Assembly (NCBI RefSeq): GCF_014205215.1
Contig: NZ_JACHNC010000001.1
Coordinates: 2,485,001-2,549,000, forward strand
DNA length: 64,000 bases
DNA from: Actinoplanes lobatus
Lineage (GTDB): Bacteria; Actinomycetota; Actinomycetes; Mycobacteriales; Micromonosporaceae
Direction of reading: 5' to 3'
Shown in pieces: positions 43,758 to 54,770 of the stretch (its first letter is position 1; the number at the start of each line of letters is the position of its first letter). The notes under the pieces are model-generated. The model ran no database searches, was not told where the DNA came from, and saw only the letters and a program-made list of their open reading frames with translations. The position numbers were made by a program, and so were the translations under genes.

Positions 43758-45050
43758 GTGAACGACCACCCGAGTGGGTCCGTCATAGACGAGGCGGACG
43801 TGATCGTGGTCGGAGCGGGTCCCGGTGGCTCCGCGGCGGCATATCACCTGGCTCGCCACGGCGTACGCGTTCTACTGCTCGAGAAAACCGAGTTCCCGCG
43901 CGAGAAGGTGTGTGGTGACGGCCTCACCCCGCGCGCGGTCCGCCAGCTCATCCGGATGGGTATCGACACCTCGGAGAAGGCCGGCTGGCTGCATAACCGG
44001 GGTCTGCGGGTGATCGGCGGCGGAGTCCGGCTGGAACTGGACTGGCCCGATCTCGCCAGCTTCCCCAACTACGGTCTCGTCCGTACCCGGATGGACTTCG
44101 ACGACATGCTGGCCCGGCAGGCCGTGGAGGCCGGCGCCATCCTGCGCACCGGGGTGAACGTCACCGGAGCGGTGACCGACGACGACGGCTACGTGATCGG
44201 CGTCGAGGCGAAGTCCGGCCCGGATCGTGAGCCGGTCTCCTTCCGAGCCCCCCTGGTGATCGCCGCGGACGGCGTGTCCGGCAAGTTCCCCCTGTCACTC
44301 GGGCTGGCCAAGCGGGACGATCGGCCCCTCGGCGTGGCGGTTAGGCGCTATTACCGTTCGGCCGTGAAGGCGGACGACGACTACCTGGAGTCCTGGCTGG
44401 AGCTGCGCAGCGCGCAGAACCCCGGCCGGCTCCTGCCCGGCTACGGCTGGATCTTCGGACTGGGTGACGGACGGGTGAACGCCGGTCTCGGCATCCTGAA
44501 CTCCTCGGACGCCTTCGGTAAGACCAACTACCGAAATCTGCTCACCGACTGGCTGGGCAGCACTCCGGAGGAGTGGGGACTGCGCGAGGAGGCCAATGCG
44601 GACGGTCCGACGCTGGGCGCCGCGCTGCCGATGGGCTTCAACCGGGTGCCGCACTACACCCGTGGGGTGATGCTGGTCGGTGACTCCGGCGGCATGGTCA
44701 ACCCGATGAACGGCGAGGGCATCGCGTACGCGATGGAGTCCGGTGAGATGGCGGCCGAGGTGGCGGTGCAAGCCCTGGCCCGGCCGGCCGGACCGGAGCG
44801 CGAGCGCGCGCTCCGGGCGTACCCCGCCGAATTGAGTCTCCGATTCGGTGGCTATTACCGGATCGGTGGGATCTTCGTGAAGCTGATCGGCAATCCGCAG
44901 ATCATGCGGCTGGCCACCAAATACGGCATGCCGCAGCCGCTGCTCATGAAGTTCGTCCTCAAGCTCCTGGCCAACCTCACCGACCCCCGGGGTGGCGACG
45001 CCATGGATCGCATCATCAATGGACTGACCAAGGTGGCGCCCTCCGTCTGA
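43758..45050 (+). CDS. menJ: Geranylgeranyl reductase-family FAD enzyme, probable menaquinone reductase MenJ
   Basis: The 430-residue flavoprotein begins with an FAD dinucleotide fold (DVIVVGAGPGGSAAAYHLAR, then the motif KVCGDGLTPRAV) and has GDSGGMVNPMNGEGIAYAME, the second FAD motif of the geranylgeranyl reductase family. Relatives saturate isoprenoid double bonds. Mycobacterial MenJ reduces the second isoprene unit of menaquinone, and its gene lies near menG and a polyprenyl synthase gene, as here. GACGGAGG precedes the GTG. It lies 93 bases before nuoA and has a Rex-like site upstream, so it may be co-regulated with complex I. Confidence 0.88.
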   Translation: MNDHPSGSVIDEADVIVVGAGPGGSAAAYHLARHGVRVLLLEKTEFPREKVCGDGLTPRAVRQLIRMGIDTSEKAGWLHNRGLRVIGGGVRLELDWPDLASFPNYGLVRTRMDFDDMLARQAVEAGAILRTGVNVTGAVTDDDGYVIGVEAKSGPDREPVSFRAPLVIAADGVSGKFPLSLGLAKRDDRPLGVAVRRYYRSAVKADDDYLESWLELRSAQNPGRLLPGYGWIFGLGDGRVNAGLGILNSSDAFGKTNYRNLLTDWLGSTPEEWGLREEANADGPTLGAALPMGFNRVPHYTRGVMLVGDSGGMVNPMNGEGIAYAMESGEMAAEVAVQALARPAGPERERALRAYPAELSLRFGGYYRIGGIFVKLIGNPQIMRLATKYGMPQPLLMKFVLKLLANLTDPRGGDAMDRIINGLTKVAPSV

Positions 45051-45064
45051 CCACGGTCAGTACG

Positions 45065-45077
45065 AATTAGGGCACCC
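45065..45077 (+). promoter_or_regulatory. AATTAGGG motif upstream of nuoA
   Basis: AATTAGGGCACCC corresponds to the motif at 43651 upstream of menJ and likewise precedes a Rex-like half-site. The shared arrangement suggests one common regulator or promoter type for menJ and nuo. No factor can be named. Confidence 0.4.
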
Positions 45078-45109
45078 CCGACCAAAGGACAGCACAACCT
45101 AAGTAACTA

Positions 45110-45127
45110 GTGTGAAGCGGCTAACAG
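45110..45127 (+). promoter_or_regulatory. Degenerate Rex-like site upstream of nuoA
   Basis: TGTGAA-GCGG-CTAACA keeps a perfect left half of a Rex box and a right half matching four of six positions (TTCACA expected). It lies 17 bases before the nuoA ATG. On its own it is weak; it gains weight from the better site before menJ and from known Rex control of nuo in Streptomyces. Confidence 0.4.
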
Positions 45128-45143
45128 TCGTACGGGAGTAGAC

Positions 45144-45509
45144 ATGACGATCAACCCTTATGTCCCGATCGTCGGGTTGCTGATCCTCGGCGCCCTCTTC
45201 GCGTTGTTCTCGGTGTCCATCGCGCCGATCGTCGGGCCGAAGCGCTTCAATCGGGCGAAGCTCGACGCCTACGAGTGTGGGATCGAGCCTGCGCCACAAC
45301 CGATCGGTGGCGGGCGGTTTCCGGTGAAGTTCTACCTGACCGCGATGCTCTTCATCATCTTCGACATCGAGACCATTTTCCTGTACCCGTGGGCCGTGTC
45401 CTTCGACGCGCTCGGCCTGTTCGGGTTCGTGGAGATGGTCCTGTTCATCCTCACCGTCTTCATCGCCTACGCGTACGTATGGCGGCGTGGCGGACTCAAC
45501 TGGGACTGA
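45144..45509 (+). CDS. nuoA: NADH-quinone oxidoreductase subunit A
   Basis: This 121-residue subunit has three membrane helices and the conserved loop YECGIEPAPQPIGGGRFPVK, whose Cys-containing segment lines the quinone channel, followed by AMLFIIFDIETIFLYPW. It is the first gene of a complete nuoA-N operon and lies in the membrane arm next to the quinone site. GGGAG precedes the ATG. nuoB starts six bases after its stop. Confidence 0.96.
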   Translation: MTINPYVPIVGLLILGALFALFSVSIAPIVGPKRFNRAKLDAYECGIEPAPQPIGGGRFPVKFYLTAMLFIIFDIETIFLYPWAVSFDALGLFGFVEMVLFILTVFIAYAYVWRRGGLNWD

Positions 45510-45515
45510 TGCGTT

Positions 45516-46187
45516 ATGGGAATCGAAGAGAAGCTCCCGTCGGGCATCCTGCTGACGAGCGTGGAGAAAGTATCCAACTGGGCCCGTAAGTCGTCGTTCT
45601 GGGGCGCCACCTTCGGCCTCGCCTGTTGCGCCATCGAGATGATGGCCTCCGGCGGCCCCCACTACGACCTGGGTCGCTGGGGGATGGAGGTGTTCCGCGC
45701 CTCGCCGCGGCAGGCCGACCTGATGATCGTGGCCGGCCGGGTGAGCCAGAAGATGGCCCCGGTCGTCCGGCAGATCTACGACCAGATGCCGGAGCCGCGG
45801 TCGGTCATCTCGATGGGCGTGTGCGCGTCGTCCGGCGGCATGTTCAACAACTACGCCATCGTCCAGGGCGTGGACCACATCGTCCCGGTCGACATCTACC
45901 TACCCGGGTGCCCGCCCAGGCCGGAGATGCTGATCGACGCGATTCTCAAGATGCGCGAGAAGGTCATGGCCCAGCCTCTCGGCCCGAATGGCCGCAAGAT
46001 GCTCGAAGCCCGGCAGGCCGAGGGCCGGGTTCCGATCGTCGCGCCCGGCGCCATGCCCTCTTCCTACCGTGTGGACAAGGTCCGCCGTGCGGAATGGACC
46101 CAGGCCGTGAAAGAAGGGCGCGAGGAGCAATTGCGGATCGAGAACTGGATGAAGCTCCAGCCGCATTTGCGGGAGGTTCACAAATGA
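45516..46187 (+). CDS. nuoB: NADH-quinone oxidoreductase subunit B
   Basis: The 223-residue peripheral subunit holds the N2 [4Fe-4S] cluster: [16 protein letters not shown] and YLPGCPPRP supply the four Cys. N2 passes electrons to menaquinone. The ~50-residue charged C-terminal extension after about residue 165 ([20 protein letters not shown]) is usual in actinobacteria. The stop overlaps nuoC by four bases. Confidence 0.96.
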   Translation: MGIEEKLPSGILLTSVEKVSNWARKSSFWGATFGLACCAIEMMASGGPHYDLGRWGMEVFRASPRQADLMIVAGRVSQKMAPVVRQIYDQMPEPRSVISMGVCASSGGMFNNYAIVQGVDHIVPVDIYLPGCPPRPEMLIDAILKMREKVMAQPLGPNGRKMLEARQAEGRVPIVAPGAMPSSYRVDKVRRAEWTQAVKEGREEQLRIENWMKLQPHLREVHK

Positions 46188-46891
46188 GTATTCAGGCCGG
46201 AACCGAGGGTAGCGCTCCGGTGGGTGCGGAATTGGGCGCTCCCGCACAGACGCCGCCCAGCCCGGATAAGGGCATGTTCGGCGTCAAAGGCACCGGAGAC
46301 GTCTCCGGCTTCGGTCGCCTGACCCGCCCACGACCTGCTGCTTTTGGCAGCACACGACCCTTCGGCGGGTATTTCGACGACGTCTATGACGCGTTGGAGG
46401 AAGCTTATCCGGCCCTCTCCGAAGCCATCGAGAAGGTGGTCGTGGATAGGGCAGAACTCACACTTCACGTACGCGCCGAGCACATCGTCGAGGTGTGTCA
46501 GGTAATGCGTGACGACGCCGCACTGCGGTTCGAGCTCTGCTCCTCGGTCGATGCGGTGGACTATCTCGGATCCGATGAGCGCCGATTCCACGTCACTTAT
46601 CAATTGACTTCGATGACCTATCGCCGCCGGGTGCGGTTGGAGGTCGCGGTGGCCGACGGTGTCAGCGTCCCGAGCGTCACCCGGGTCTACCCGACCGCCG
46701 ACTGGCAGGAGCGGGAGATCTACGACATGTTCGGCGTCGTCTTCCCGGGCCACCCGAACCTGACGCGGATCCTCATGCCGGACGACTGGGAGGGCCACCC
46801 CCAGCGCAAGGACTACCCGCTCGGCGGCGTGCCCGTCGAGTACAAGGGTGCCGAGATTCCGCCTCCCGACCAGCGGAGGGTCTACCAGTGA
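46184..46891 (+). CDS. nuoC: NADH-quinone oxidoreductase subunit C
   Basis: The ATG at 46184 overlaps the nuoB stop; the product has 235 residues. The conserved 30-kDa subunit signature is [20 protein letters not shown] near residues 167-186, followed by [20 protein letters not shown]. The first ~60 residues are a low-complexity extension found in actinobacterial forms. Local AT content and codon use are less extreme than in neighbours, for reasons not apparent. Ends with GTGA overlap to nuoD. Confidence 0.94.
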   Translation: MSIQAGTEGSAPVGAELGAPAQTPPSPDKGMFGVKGTGDVSGFGRLTRPRPAAFGSTRPFGGYFDDVYDALEEAYPALSEAIEKVVVDRAELTLHVRAEHIVEVCQVMRDDAALRFELCSSVDAVDYLGSDERRFHVTYQLTSMTYRRRVRLEVAVADGVSVPSVTRVYPTADWQEREIYDMFGVVFPGHPNLTRILMPDDWEGHPQRKDYPLGGVPVEYKGAEIPPPDQRRVYQ

Positions 46892-48213
46892 CCACATCTG
46901 AGTACGCGAGCGAGCGCGAGACCACCGAGGGCCGGGTCTTCACGGTCACCGGCGGGGACTGGGACTCCCTCACCGCCAGCGTCGACCCGCTCAGCAACGA
47001 GAAGATCGTCGTCAACATGGGCCCGCAGCACCCGTCCACGCACGGGGTGCTCCGGCTGGTGCTCGAACTCGACGGCGAGACGGTGACCCAGTGCCGCCCG
47101 GTCGTCGGCTACCTGCACACCGGGATCGAGAAGAACCTGGAGTACCGCAACTGGACCCAGGGCGTCACCTTCGTGACCCGGATGGACTACCTCTCCAACA
47201 TGTCGAACGAGGTGGCCTACTGCCTCGCCGTGGAGAAGCTGCTCGGCGTCACCGATCAGATCACCGAGCGCACCAACACGATCCGGGTCATGTTCATGGA
47301 GCTCCAGCGGATCGCCTCGCACCTGGTCTGGCTGGGCACCACCGGCATGGAGCTGGGCGCGATCTCGATGATGCTGTACGGCTTCCGCGAGCGGGAGTAC
47401 ATCCTCGACATCTTCGAGGAGACCTCCGGCCTGCGGATGAACAACGGCTACATCCGCCCGGGCGGCCTCTCGCAGGACCTGCCGGAATCGGCGGTCAAGA
47501 AGATCCGTGACTTCCTCAAGTACCTGCCGAAGAAGCTCAAGGAGTACGAGGCCATGCTCTCCGAGCAGGTCATCTGGCAGCAGCGCACCCAGGGTGTCGC
47601 GGTGCTGGACGTGACCGGCTGCCTCGCCCTGGGCATCACCGGGCCGGTGCTGCGCTCGGCCGGCCTGCCCTGGGACCTGCGCAAGACGATGCCCTACTGC
47701 GGGTACGAGGACTACGAGTTCGACGTGCCCACCGCGACGACCGCCGACGTCTGGGGCCGCTACCTGGTCCGGATGGCGGAGATCCGGGAGTCGCTGAAGA
47801 TCGTCGAGCAGGCGCTGGACCGCCTCAAGCCCGGGCCGATCTGGATCGAGGACAAGAAGATCGCCTGGCCGGCGCAGCTCGCGCTCGGCCTCGACGGGCT
47901 CGGGAACTCGCTCGAGCACGTCGCCAAGATCATGGGTCAGTCGATGGAGTCGCTGATCCACCACTTCAAGCTGGTGACCGAGGGCTTCCGGGTTCCGCCC
48001 GGCCAGGTCTATGTCGGCATCGAGCACCCGCGTGGCGAACTCGGCGTACACGCGGTCTCCGACGGTGGCACCCACCCGTACCGGGTGCACTACCGCGAGC
48101 CGAGCTTCGTGAACCTCCAGGCCATCCCCGCGATGGCCGAGGGCGCCCTGCTGGCCGACGTGATCGCCGGCGGCGCTTCGCTGGATCCCGTGATGGGTGG
48201 GTGTGACCGATGA
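46888..48213 (+). CDS. nuoD: NADH-quinone oxidoreductase subunit D
   Basis: This 441-residue, 49-kDa subunit contributes the quinone-binding pocket with NuoB. Conserved parts are [20 protein letters not shown] (with the HPSTH motif), [20 protein letters not shown] and the C-terminal [14 protein letters not shown]. The GTG start overlaps the nuoC stop. The family descends from hydrogenase large subunits but lacks the nickel-binding Cys, as expected. Confidence 0.96.
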   Translation: MTTSEYASERETTEGRVFTVTGGDWDSLTASVDPLSNEKIVVNMGPQHPSTHGVLRLVLELDGETVTQCRPVVGYLHTGIEKNLEYRNWTQGVTFVTRMDYLSNMSNEVAYCLAVEKLLGVTDQITERTNTIRVMFMELQRIASHLVWLGTTGMELGAISMMLYGFREREYILDIFEETSGLRMNNGYIRPGGLSQDLPESAVKKIRDFLKYLPKKLKEYEAMLSEQVIWQQRTQGVAVLDVTGCLALGITGPVLRSAGLPWDLRKTMPYCGYEDYEFDVPTATTADVWGRYLVRMAEIRESLKIVEQALDRLKPGPIWIEDKKIAWPAQLALGLDGLGNSLEHVAKIMGQSMESLIHHFKLVTEGFRVPPGQVYVGIEHPRGELGVHAVSDGGTHPYRVHYREPSFVNLQAIPAMAEGALLADVIAGGASLDPVMGGCDR

Positions 48214-48950
48214 CAACGGTGGAATTCTCGCCGGCCGCCGAACCACTGGCGGCGAAGCTTCTCGAGCCCGCGCTCGAGATCCTCGCCCGCTACCCGGCCG
48301 GCCGGGAACGGTCCGCGCTGCTGCCGCTGCTGCACCTGGTGCAGACCGAGGAGGGCCATGTCAGCCCGAGCGGGGTGGCGTTCTGCGCCGACCTGCTCGG
48401 CATCAACAAGGCCCAGGTCGGCGCGGTCGCGACCTTCTACACCATGTACAAGCGCCGGCCCACCGGCGAGTACCTGGTCAGCGTCTGCACCAACACCCTG
48501 TGCAACGTGATGGGCGGCCAGGAGGTCTACGACCAACTGGCCGAGCACCTCGGCGTGGGCCACGACGAGACCACGGCCGACGGCAAGATCACGCTGGAGC
48601 ACGCCGAGTGCCTGGCCGCCTGCGACTACGCGCCGGTGGTGACGGTCAACTACGACTTCACCGTCGACCAGGCCACTCCGGAGAGCGCGGTCGAGCTGGT
48701 GGAGAACCTGCGCAAGGGGGACCGGCCGACGCCCGCCCGGGGCGCGCGGATCTGCTCGCTGCGGGAGATGCAGTACCAGCTGGCCGGCTTCGCCGACCCG
48801 CGCGAGGGCGCGGTGGCCGACGGGGTGGCGGGCGCGCCCACGCTGCGCGGTGTGCGGCTGGCACAGGAACACGGTGTCACGGTGGCCGGTTTCGACCCGG
48901 ACACCCCGATCACCAAGACCAAGCCGCGCGTCACCGAGGAGAAGAAGTGA
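48210..48950 (+). CDS. nuoE: NADH-quinone oxidoreductase subunit E
   Basis: The 246-residue thioredoxin-like subunit binds the N1a [2Fe-2S] cluster through CTNTLC and CLAACD. It works with NuoF in the NADH-oxidising tip. It is longer than Proteobacterial NuoE because of a ~70-residue C-terminal extension (from about residue 175) typical of actinobacteria. Four-base overlaps link it to nuoD and nuoF. Confidence 0.95.
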   Translation: MTTVEFSPAAEPLAAKLLEPALEILARYPAGRERSALLPLLHLVQTEEGHVSPSGVAFCADLLGINKAQVGAVATFYTMYKRRPTGEYLVSVCTNTLCNVMGGQEVYDQLAEHLGVGHDETTADGKITLEHAECLAACDYAPVVTVNYDFTVDQATPESAVELVENLRKGDRPTPARGARICSLREMQYQLAGFADPREGAVADGVAGAPTLRGVRLAQEHGVTVAGFDPDTPITKTKPRVTEEKK

Positions 48951-50263
48951 CCCAGCCACGGCCGGAGGTCCTCCAGAAGCTCACCCCCGTGCTGACCAAG
49001 CGCTGGCTCTCGCCGGACGCCTGGCGGATCGGGGTCTACGAACGACTCGACGGCTACCTGGCGCTGCGCAAGGCGCTGGACGTGCACCCGGACGACCTGA
49101 TCCAGCTGGTCAAGGACTCCGGCCTGCGCGGTCGTGGCGGTGCGGGCTTCCCCACCGGGCTCAAGTGGGGATTCATCCCGCAGGGCGACGGCAAGCCGCA
49201 CTACCTCGTGATCAACGCGGACGAGGGTGAGCCGGGCACCTGCAAGGACCTGCCGCTCATGACGTACGACCCGCACTCGCTGGTGGAGGGCGCGATCATC
49301 GCCTCCTACGCGATCCGGGCCAACCGGGCGTACATCTACATCCGTGGCGAGGCGGTGCACGCCGCCCGCCGGCTGCGCAACGCGGTCCAGGAGGCGTACG
49401 CCAAGGGCTACCTCGGGAAGAACATCCTCGGTTCGGGATTCGACCTGGACCTGGTCGTCCACAGCGGCGCCGGCGCGTACATCTGTGGTGAGGAGACCGC
49501 GCTGCTCGACTCGCTGGAGGGTTTCCGCGGCCAGCCGCGGCTGCGGCCGCCGTTCCCGGCGATCGCCGGCCTGTACGCGAGCCCGACCGTGGTCAACAAC
49601 GTCGGGACCATCGCCAGCGTGCCCTACATCGTGCTGGGCGGCGCGGACTGGTGGAAGAGCATGGGCACCGAGAAGTCGGCCGGCCCGATGATCTACTCGC
49701 TGTCCGGCCGGATCACCAACCCGGGCCAGTACGAGTGCGGCCTCGGCATCACCCTGCGCGAGCTGATCGAGCTGGCCGGGGGCATGAAGCCGGGCCACAA
49801 CCTGAGGTTCTGGACGCCGGGCGGCTCGTCGACGCCGATCCTGACCGCCGAGCACATCGACACCCCGATGGACTTCGAAGGGGTGTCGGCGGCCGGATCG
49901 ATCCTCGGCACCACGGCCATGCAGATCTTCTCGGACCAGGACTGCCCGGTCTACAACACATGGCGGTGGCTGGAGTTCTACCACCACGAGTCCTGCGGCA
50001 AGTGCACCCCGTGCCGGGAGGGCAACTACTGGATGGTGCGCACCTACCGGCGGATCCTCGCCGGTCAGGGCACCTACAAGGACCTGGACACCCTGCAGGA
50101 CACCGCGGACAACATCTTCGGCCGGTCCTTCTGCGGCCTCGGTGACGGCGCGGCCACGCCCGTCGTGTCGACGCTGAAGTGGTTCCGGCAGGACTACCTG
50201 GACTACATCGAGGGCCGGACCGCCCCGCGGCTGTCCGAGAAGTCCCTGGTTGGAGCGCACTGA
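48947..50263 (+). CDS. nuoF: NADH-quinone oxidoreductase subunit F
   Basis: The GTG at 48947 overlaps the nuoE stop and gives 438 residues. The FMN and NADH site is marked by [13 protein letters not shown] and [14 protein letters not shown]; the N3 [4Fe-4S] cluster is held by [11 protein letters not shown] and a later Cys in RSFCGLGD. This is where NADH delivers electrons to complex I. The stop overlaps nuoG by one base (TGATG). Confidence 0.96.
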   Translation: MTQPRPEVLQKLTPVLTKRWLSPDAWRIGVYERLDGYLALRKALDVHPDDLIQLVKDSGLRGRGGAGFPTGLKWGFIPQGDGKPHYLVINADEGEPGTCKDLPLMTYDPHSLVEGAIIASYAIRANRAYIYIRGEAVHAARRLRNAVQEAYAKGYLGKNILGSGFDLDLVVHSGAGAYICGEETALLDSLEGFRGQPRLRPPFPAIAGLYASPTVVNNVGTIASVPYIVLGGADWWKSMGTEKSAGPMIYSLSGRITNPGQYECGLGITLRELIELAGGMKPGHNLRFWTPGGSSTPILTAEHIDTPMDFEGVSAAGSILGTTAMQIFSDQDCPVYNTWRWLEFYHHESCGKCTPCREGNYWMVRTYRRILAGQGTYKDLDTLQDTADNIFGRSFCGLGDGAATPVVSTLKWFRQDYLDYIEGRTAPRLSEKSLVGAH

Positions 50264-52761
50264 TGACCGACGTATCCAAGAGGGTCGACACCGTCAAGCT
50301 GGTCATCGACGGGGTCGAGGTCACCGCCGAGAAGGGCGAGCTGGTCATCCGGGTCGCCGAGCGGATGGGCATCGCCATCCCGCGGTTCTGTGACCACCCG
50401 CTGCTCGCCCCGGCCGGCGCCTGCCGGCAGTGCCTCGTCGAGGTGGAGGGCCAGCGCAAGCCGGTGGCCTCCTGCACCCAGACGGTGGCCGAGGGCATGG
50501 TGGTGAAGACCCAGCTCAGCTCGCCGGTCGCCGCCAAGGCGCAGGCCGGCGTCATGGAGCTGCTGCTGATCAACCACCCGCTCGACTGCCCCACCTGCGA
50601 CAAGGGCGGCGAGTGCCCGCTCCAGAACCAGGCGATGAGCACCGGCCGGGCGGACTCCCGCTTCCAGGAGGAGAAGCGGGAGTACCAGAAGCCGATCCAC
50701 ATCTCCAGCCAGGTGCTGCTGGACCGGGAACGCTGCGTGCTCTGCCAGCGCTGCACCCGGTTCTCCGAGGAGATCGCCGGCGACAAGTTCATCGACCTGA
50801 TGGACCGCTCCTCCGGCGAGCAGATCAACGTCTACCGCGACGACTTCTTCGGCGGCGACGGCACCGGTGACGGCGAGGTCGGTGACGGTGACGGCGACGT
50901 CCCGTTCAACTCGTACTTCTCCGGCAACACCATCCAGATCTGCCCGGTCGGCGCGCTCACCGGCGAGCAGTACCGGTTCCGGGCCCGCCCGTTCGACCTG
51001 GTCTCCACGCCCAGCGCCTGCGAGCACTGCGCCTCCGGCTGCTCGCAGCGCACCGACCACCGGCGCGGGAAGGTACTGCGCCGCCTGGCCGGCGACGACC
51101 CGGCGGTCAACGAGGAGTGGAACTGCGACAAGGGCCGCTGGGGCTTCCGCTACGCCACCGCCACCGACCGCATCATGACGCCGCTGGTCCGCGACGAGGC
51201 CACCGGTGAGCTGCGCGAGGCGGCCTGGAGCGAGGCGCTGCTGGCCGCGGCCGAGGGACTGAAGGCCGCACGGGGGCGCGGCGTCGGGGTCCTTCCGGGC
51301 GGCCGGCTCACGGTGGAGGACGCGTACGCGTACGCGAAGTTCGCCCGGACCGTCCTCGGCACCAACGACATCGACTTCCGGGCCCGGCCGATCCGTGCCA
51401 CCGGATCGTCGACCGGGCTCACCGAGGAGGCCGACTTCCTGGCCTCGAACGTCGCCGGGGGCACCGGAGTGACGTACGAGGACGTGGAGAACGCCCCGTC
51501 GGTGCTGATCGTGGGCCTGGAGCCGGAGGAGGAGGCGCCGATCCTCTTCCTGCGGCTGCGCAAGGGCCACCGTGGGGGCAAGCTCAAGATCACCGCGGTC
51601 TCCTCGTACCTCTCCCTGGGTCTGGAGAAGCTCGGCGCCGCGCTCGTCGCGGCCGTCCCGGGCGACGAGGCCCACCTGCTCGGCACCGACCCGGCGGTCG
51701 CCGCGGCGCTCAGCGCGCCCGGCTCGCTGCTGATCGTGGGCGAGCGGCTGGCAGAAGTCCCGGGTGGTCTCAGCGCGGCGGCGGCCCTGGCCGAGCGCAG
51801 CGGCGCCCGCCTCGCGTGGGTGCCCCGCCGGGCCGGCGACCGCGGCGCGATCGACGCCGGCTGTCTGCCCAACCTGCTGCCCGGTGGCCGCCCGGTCACC
51901 GAGGCGGGGGCCCGCGCCGAGCTGTCGCTGGCCTGGAAGGCCGAGCCGGGCGCGCTGCCCGGGACGGCCGGCCGGGACGTCGACCGGATCATCGCGGCGG
52001 CCGCGGACGGCACCCTCGGCGCCCTGCTGGTCGGTGGCGTCGACCCGGCCGACCTGACCGACCCGCGGCTGGCCGAGGAGGCGCTCGACGCGGTGCCCTT
52101 CCTGGTCAGCCTCGAGATGCGGCAGACCGCCGTGACCCGGCGGGCGGACGTGGTCCTGCCGATCGCGCCGGCCGTCGAGAAGGCCGGCACCTACATGGAC
52201 TGGGAGGGTCGGCTGCGGTCGTTCGGTGCGGTGCTGAAGAGCACGGCGATGACCGACGGTCGCGTGCTGGAGGCGATCGCCGCCCTCCTCGACGTCACCC
52301 TGAACACCGGGGACGTGATGGCGATCCGCCGTGAGCTGGGCGGCCTGCCCGGCAGCACGGCGTCGAGCCCGGCGCAGCCCGCCGCCGAGGCGGCCCGGCC
52401 CGCACAGCCGGCCGGCGACGAGGCGGTCCTCGCCACCTGGCACCAGCTGATCGACCTGGGCTCGCTGCTCGACGGCGACCAGGTGCTGGCCGGCACCGCC
52501 CGGCCGCCGGTGGCCCGGATCGGCAAGGACCTCGCCGAGTCGCTGGGCGTCGGCGACGGTGACCTGGTCACGGTGAGCACCGCCGGTGGCTCGGTCACGC
52601 TGCCGGCCGCGATCACCGACCTGCCGCCGCGGGTGGTGTGGCTGCCGACGAACTCGCCGGGCTCGACGGTCCGGCGCAGTCTCGGCGTCACCGCCGGCGC
52701 GGTGGTCAAGCTGAGCGCCGGGGTTCCCGGCCCGATCCTCGCTGAGGGAGCGGTCCAATGA
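50263..52761 (+). CDS. nuoG: NADH-quinone oxidoreductase subunit G
   Basis: The 832-residue subunit starts with a ferredoxin-like domain: [18 protein letters not shown] region for N1b, [17 protein letters not shown] and [14 protein letters not shown] for N4/N5, and an extra [10 protein letters not shown] motif (N7-type). The rest is a molybdopterin oxidoreductase-like domain with no catalytic cofactor role here. A Gly/Asp-rich insert lies near residues 200-215. Its stop overlaps the first ATG of a repeat element rather than nuoH directly. Confidence 0.95.
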   Translation: MTDVSKRVDTVKLVIDGVEVTAEKGELVIRVAERMGIAIPRFCDHPLLAPAGACRQCLVEVEGQRKPVASCTQTVAEGMVVKTQLSSPVAAKAQAGVMELLLINHPLDCPTCDKGGECPLQNQAMSTGRADSRFQEEKREYQKPIHISSQVLLDRERCVLCQRCTRFSEEIAGDKFIDLMDRSSGEQINVYRDDFFGGDGTGDGEVGDGDGDVPFNSYFSGNTIQICPVGALTGEQYRFRARPFDLVSTPSACEHCASGCSQRTDHRRGKVLRRLAGDDPAVNEEWNCDKGRWGFRYATATDRIMTPLVRDEATGELREAAWSEALLAAAEGLKAARGRGVGVLPGGRLTVEDAYAYAKFARTVLGTNDIDFRARPIRATGSSTGLTEEADFLASNVAGGTGVTYEDVENAPSVLIVGLEPEEEAPILFLRLRKGHRGGKLKITAVSSYLSLGLEKLGAALVAAVPGDEAHLLGTDPAVAAALSAPGSLLIVGERLAEVPGGLSAAAALAERSGARLAWVPRRAGDRGAIDAGCLPNLLPGGRPVTEAGARAELSLAWKAEPGALPGTAGRDVDRIIAAAADGTLGALLVGGVDPADLTDPRLAEEALDAVPFLVSLEMRQTAVTRRADVVLPIAPAVEKAGTYMDWEGRLRSFGAVLKSTAMTDGRVLEAIAALLDVTLNTGDVMAIRRELGGLPGSTASSPAQPAAEAARPAQPAGDEAVLATWHQLIDLGSLLDGDQVLAGTARPPVARIGKDLAESLGVGDGDLVTVSTAGGSVTLPAAITDLPPRVVWLPTNSPGSTVRRSLGVTAGAVVKLSAGVPGPILAEGAVQ

Positions 52762-52838
52762 GCGAGCTTTCGAGCGAATCAATGAGCACAGTTGAAAGCT
52801 CGTCGGGACGCCGGAGCGCAGCGGAGGTGGCACGATGA
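52758..52838 (+). repeat. Intergenic coupling repeat, copy 3
   Basis: An 81-bp element runs from the ATGA at the nuoG stop to the ATGA at the nuoH start. It has an open 26-codon mini-ORF, starting [16 protein letters not shown], ending on the TGA that overlaps the nuoH ATG. It is more diverged than the copies at 19343 and 32212 but keeps the same ends, length and GCGGAGG ribosome site. Confidence 0.82.
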
Positions 52839-54208
52839 GCGGTTCTTTCGTGGTGGCGGCACACGCTGTCGATCCCACCCTGGAGACGTTCGAGAACGAC
52901 GTGTGGTGGATCGTCCTGATCAAGCTGTTCGGCGTCTTCGTCCTGCTCCTGCTGCTGACGCTGTTCACGATCAACTACGAGCGCAAGGTCGTGGCCCGGA
53001 TGGCGGTCCGGCCGGGCCCCAACCAGGTCGGCCCGAAGGGCTGGTTGCAGAGCCTCAGCGACGGCATGAAGCTGCCGTTCAAGGAGGAGATCATTCCGAA
53101 GACCGCCGACAAGGTGGTCTACTTCATCGCCCCGGTGATCTCCGCGACCACGGCCTTCACCGCGTTCTCGGTGATGCCGTTCGGCGGCGTGGTCAACATG
53201 TTCGGGCAGCAGACCGCGCTCCAGCTCACCGACGTACCGGTCTCGGTGCTGGTGCTGCTCGCCTGCTCGTCGATGAGCGTCTACGGCGTGGTGCTGGCCG
53301 GCTGGGCCTCCGGCTCGACCTACCCGCTGCTCGGCGGTCTGCGGTCGAGCGCTCAGATGATCTCGTACGAGGTCGCGATGGGCCTGTCCATCGTGGCGGT
53401 GTTCATGACCGCCGGCACGATGAGCACCTCGCAGATCGTCAAGGCGCAGGGCGCCGGCACCCCGGTGGAGATCTTCGGCACCGAGCTGACCGCCCCCGGC
53501 TGGTACGCGATCCAGCTCCTGCCGAGCTTCATCATCTACCTGATCGCGGCTGTCGGTGAGACGAACCGGGCCCCGTTCGACCTCCCCGAGGCCGAGTCCG
53601 AGCTGGTCGGCGGCTTCCACACGGAGTACTCGTCGTTCAAGTTCGCGCTGTTCTTCCTGGCCGAGTACATCAACATGATCACCGTCTCGGCGTTCTGCAC
53701 CACGCTGTTCCTGGGCGGCTGGCGGGCTCCGGCCCCGATCACCACCTTCTGGGAGGGCGCCAACTCCGGCTACTGGCCGCTGCTCTGGTTCTTCGGCAAG
53801 GTGCTGATCCTGCTCTTCGGCTTCATCTGGCTGCGGGCCACGCTTCCCCGGATGCGCTACGACCAGTTCATGCGGTTCGGCTGGAAGGTCCTGATCCCGG
53901 TCAACCTGGTGTGGATCCTCTGCCTGGCGTTCTTCAAGGTCGCCCGTAGCGGCCAGATCTCGGACACCGCCAAGTGGACCACCACCGCGGCCGTCGCGGT
54001 CCTGGTCCTGGCCGTCGCCTGGGGCTGGCCGGCACCGAAGAAGCCGAAGCAGCTCTCCCTCGAGGAGGAGTTGCACCAGCGGCCGCCGGGGAGCTTCCCG
54101 GTCCCGCCGATGGACCTCCAGGTCCCGCCGAGCCCTCGCGCCCGCCGGGCCGTGGCCGAACGCGCCCCCGCCACCGTCGGCGGCGAGCCCGAAACGAAGG
54201 AGGTGTGA
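52835..54208 (+). CDS. nuoH: NADH-quinone oxidoreductase subunit H
   Basis: This 457-residue subunit has eight or more membrane helices and forms the link between the quinone site and the proton channels. Signatures are [40 protein letters not shown] and [11 protein letters not shown]. The ~75-residue hydrophilic C-terminus ([19 protein letters not shown] on) is an actinobacterial extension. It begins exactly at the end of the repeat element; AGCGGAGG precedes its ATG. Confidence 0.95.
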   Translation: MSGSFVVAAHAVDPTLETFENDVWWIVLIKLFGVFVLLLLLTLFTINYERKVVARMAVRPGPNQVGPKGWLQSLSDGMKLPFKEEIIPKTADKVVYFIAPVISATTAFTAFSVMPFGGVVNMFGQQTALQLTDVPVSVLVLLACSSMSVYGVVLAGWASGSTYPLLGGLRSSAQMISYEVAMGLSIVAVFMTAGTMSTSQIVKAQGAGTPVEIFGTELTAPGWYAIQLLPSFIIYLIAAVGETNRAPFDLPEAESELVGGFHTEYSSFKFALFFLAEYINMITVSAFCTTLFLGGWRAPAPITTFWEGANSGYWPLLWFFGKVLILLFGFIWLRATLPRMRYDQFMRFGWKVLIPVNLVWILCLAFFKVARSGQISDTAKWTTTAAVAVLVLAVAWGWPAPKKPKQLSLEEELHQRPPGSFPVPPMDLQVPPSPRARRAVAERAPATVGGEPETKEV

Positions 54209-54209
54209 C

Positions 54210-54770
54210 GTGGGCACGTTTACCGGCTCCTTCAAAGGGTTCGGCGTGACCTTCGCGCACATGTTCCGCAAGGTGATCACCACCGATTACCCGTTCTCCC
54301 CGCCGAAGCCGGCGCCGCGCTACCACGGGCGGCACATCCTCAACCGGCATCCGGACGGCCTGGAGAAGTGCATCGGCTGCGAGCTGTGCGCCTGGGCCTG
54401 CCCGGCCGACGCGATCTACGTCGAGGGCGGCGACAACACCGACGAGCAGCGGTTCTCGCCGGGTGAGCGGTACGCGAAGATCTACCAGATCAACTACGCG
54501 CGCTGCATCTTCTGCGGGCTCTGCATCGAGGCCTGCCCGACCCGCTCGCTGACCATGAGCAACGAGTACGAGCTGGCCCGCGACAACCGGCAGGACCTGA
54601 TCTTCACGAAGAAGGAACTGCTGGCCCCGCTGCTGCCCGGGATGGAGCAGCCGCCGCACCCGATGCGCCTGGGCGAGACCGACAAGGACTACTACATCGG
54701 GGCACTCACCAACCCCGGTACGTCGGTCGGCGCCGAGAAGGCCCCGATCTCCCAGGGGGGCACCGAATGA
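54210..54770 (+). CDS. nuoI: NADH-quinone oxidoreductase subunit I
   Basis: The 186-residue ferredoxin-like subunit has two classic [4Fe-4S] motifs, [20 protein letters not shown] and [19 protein letters not shown] (N6a/N6b). It passes electrons to NuoB. The GTG start lies two bases after the nuoH stop, and the end overlaps nuoJ by four bases. The N-terminus [20 protein letters not shown] is conserved in actinobacteria. Confidence 0.96.
   Translation: MGTFTGSFKGFGVTFAHMFRKVITTDYPFSPPKPAPRYHGRHILNRHPDGLEKCIGCELCAWACPADAIYVEGGDNTDEQRFSPGERYAKIYQINYARCIFCGLCIEACPTRSLTMSNEYELARDNRQDLIFTKKELLAPLLPGMEQPPHPMRLGETDKDYYIGALTNPGTSVGAEKAPISQGGTE

Noticed and set aside
50203..52974. A 923-codon minus-strand frame opposite nuoG
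   Set aside because: Antisense shadow of a conserved complex I gene.
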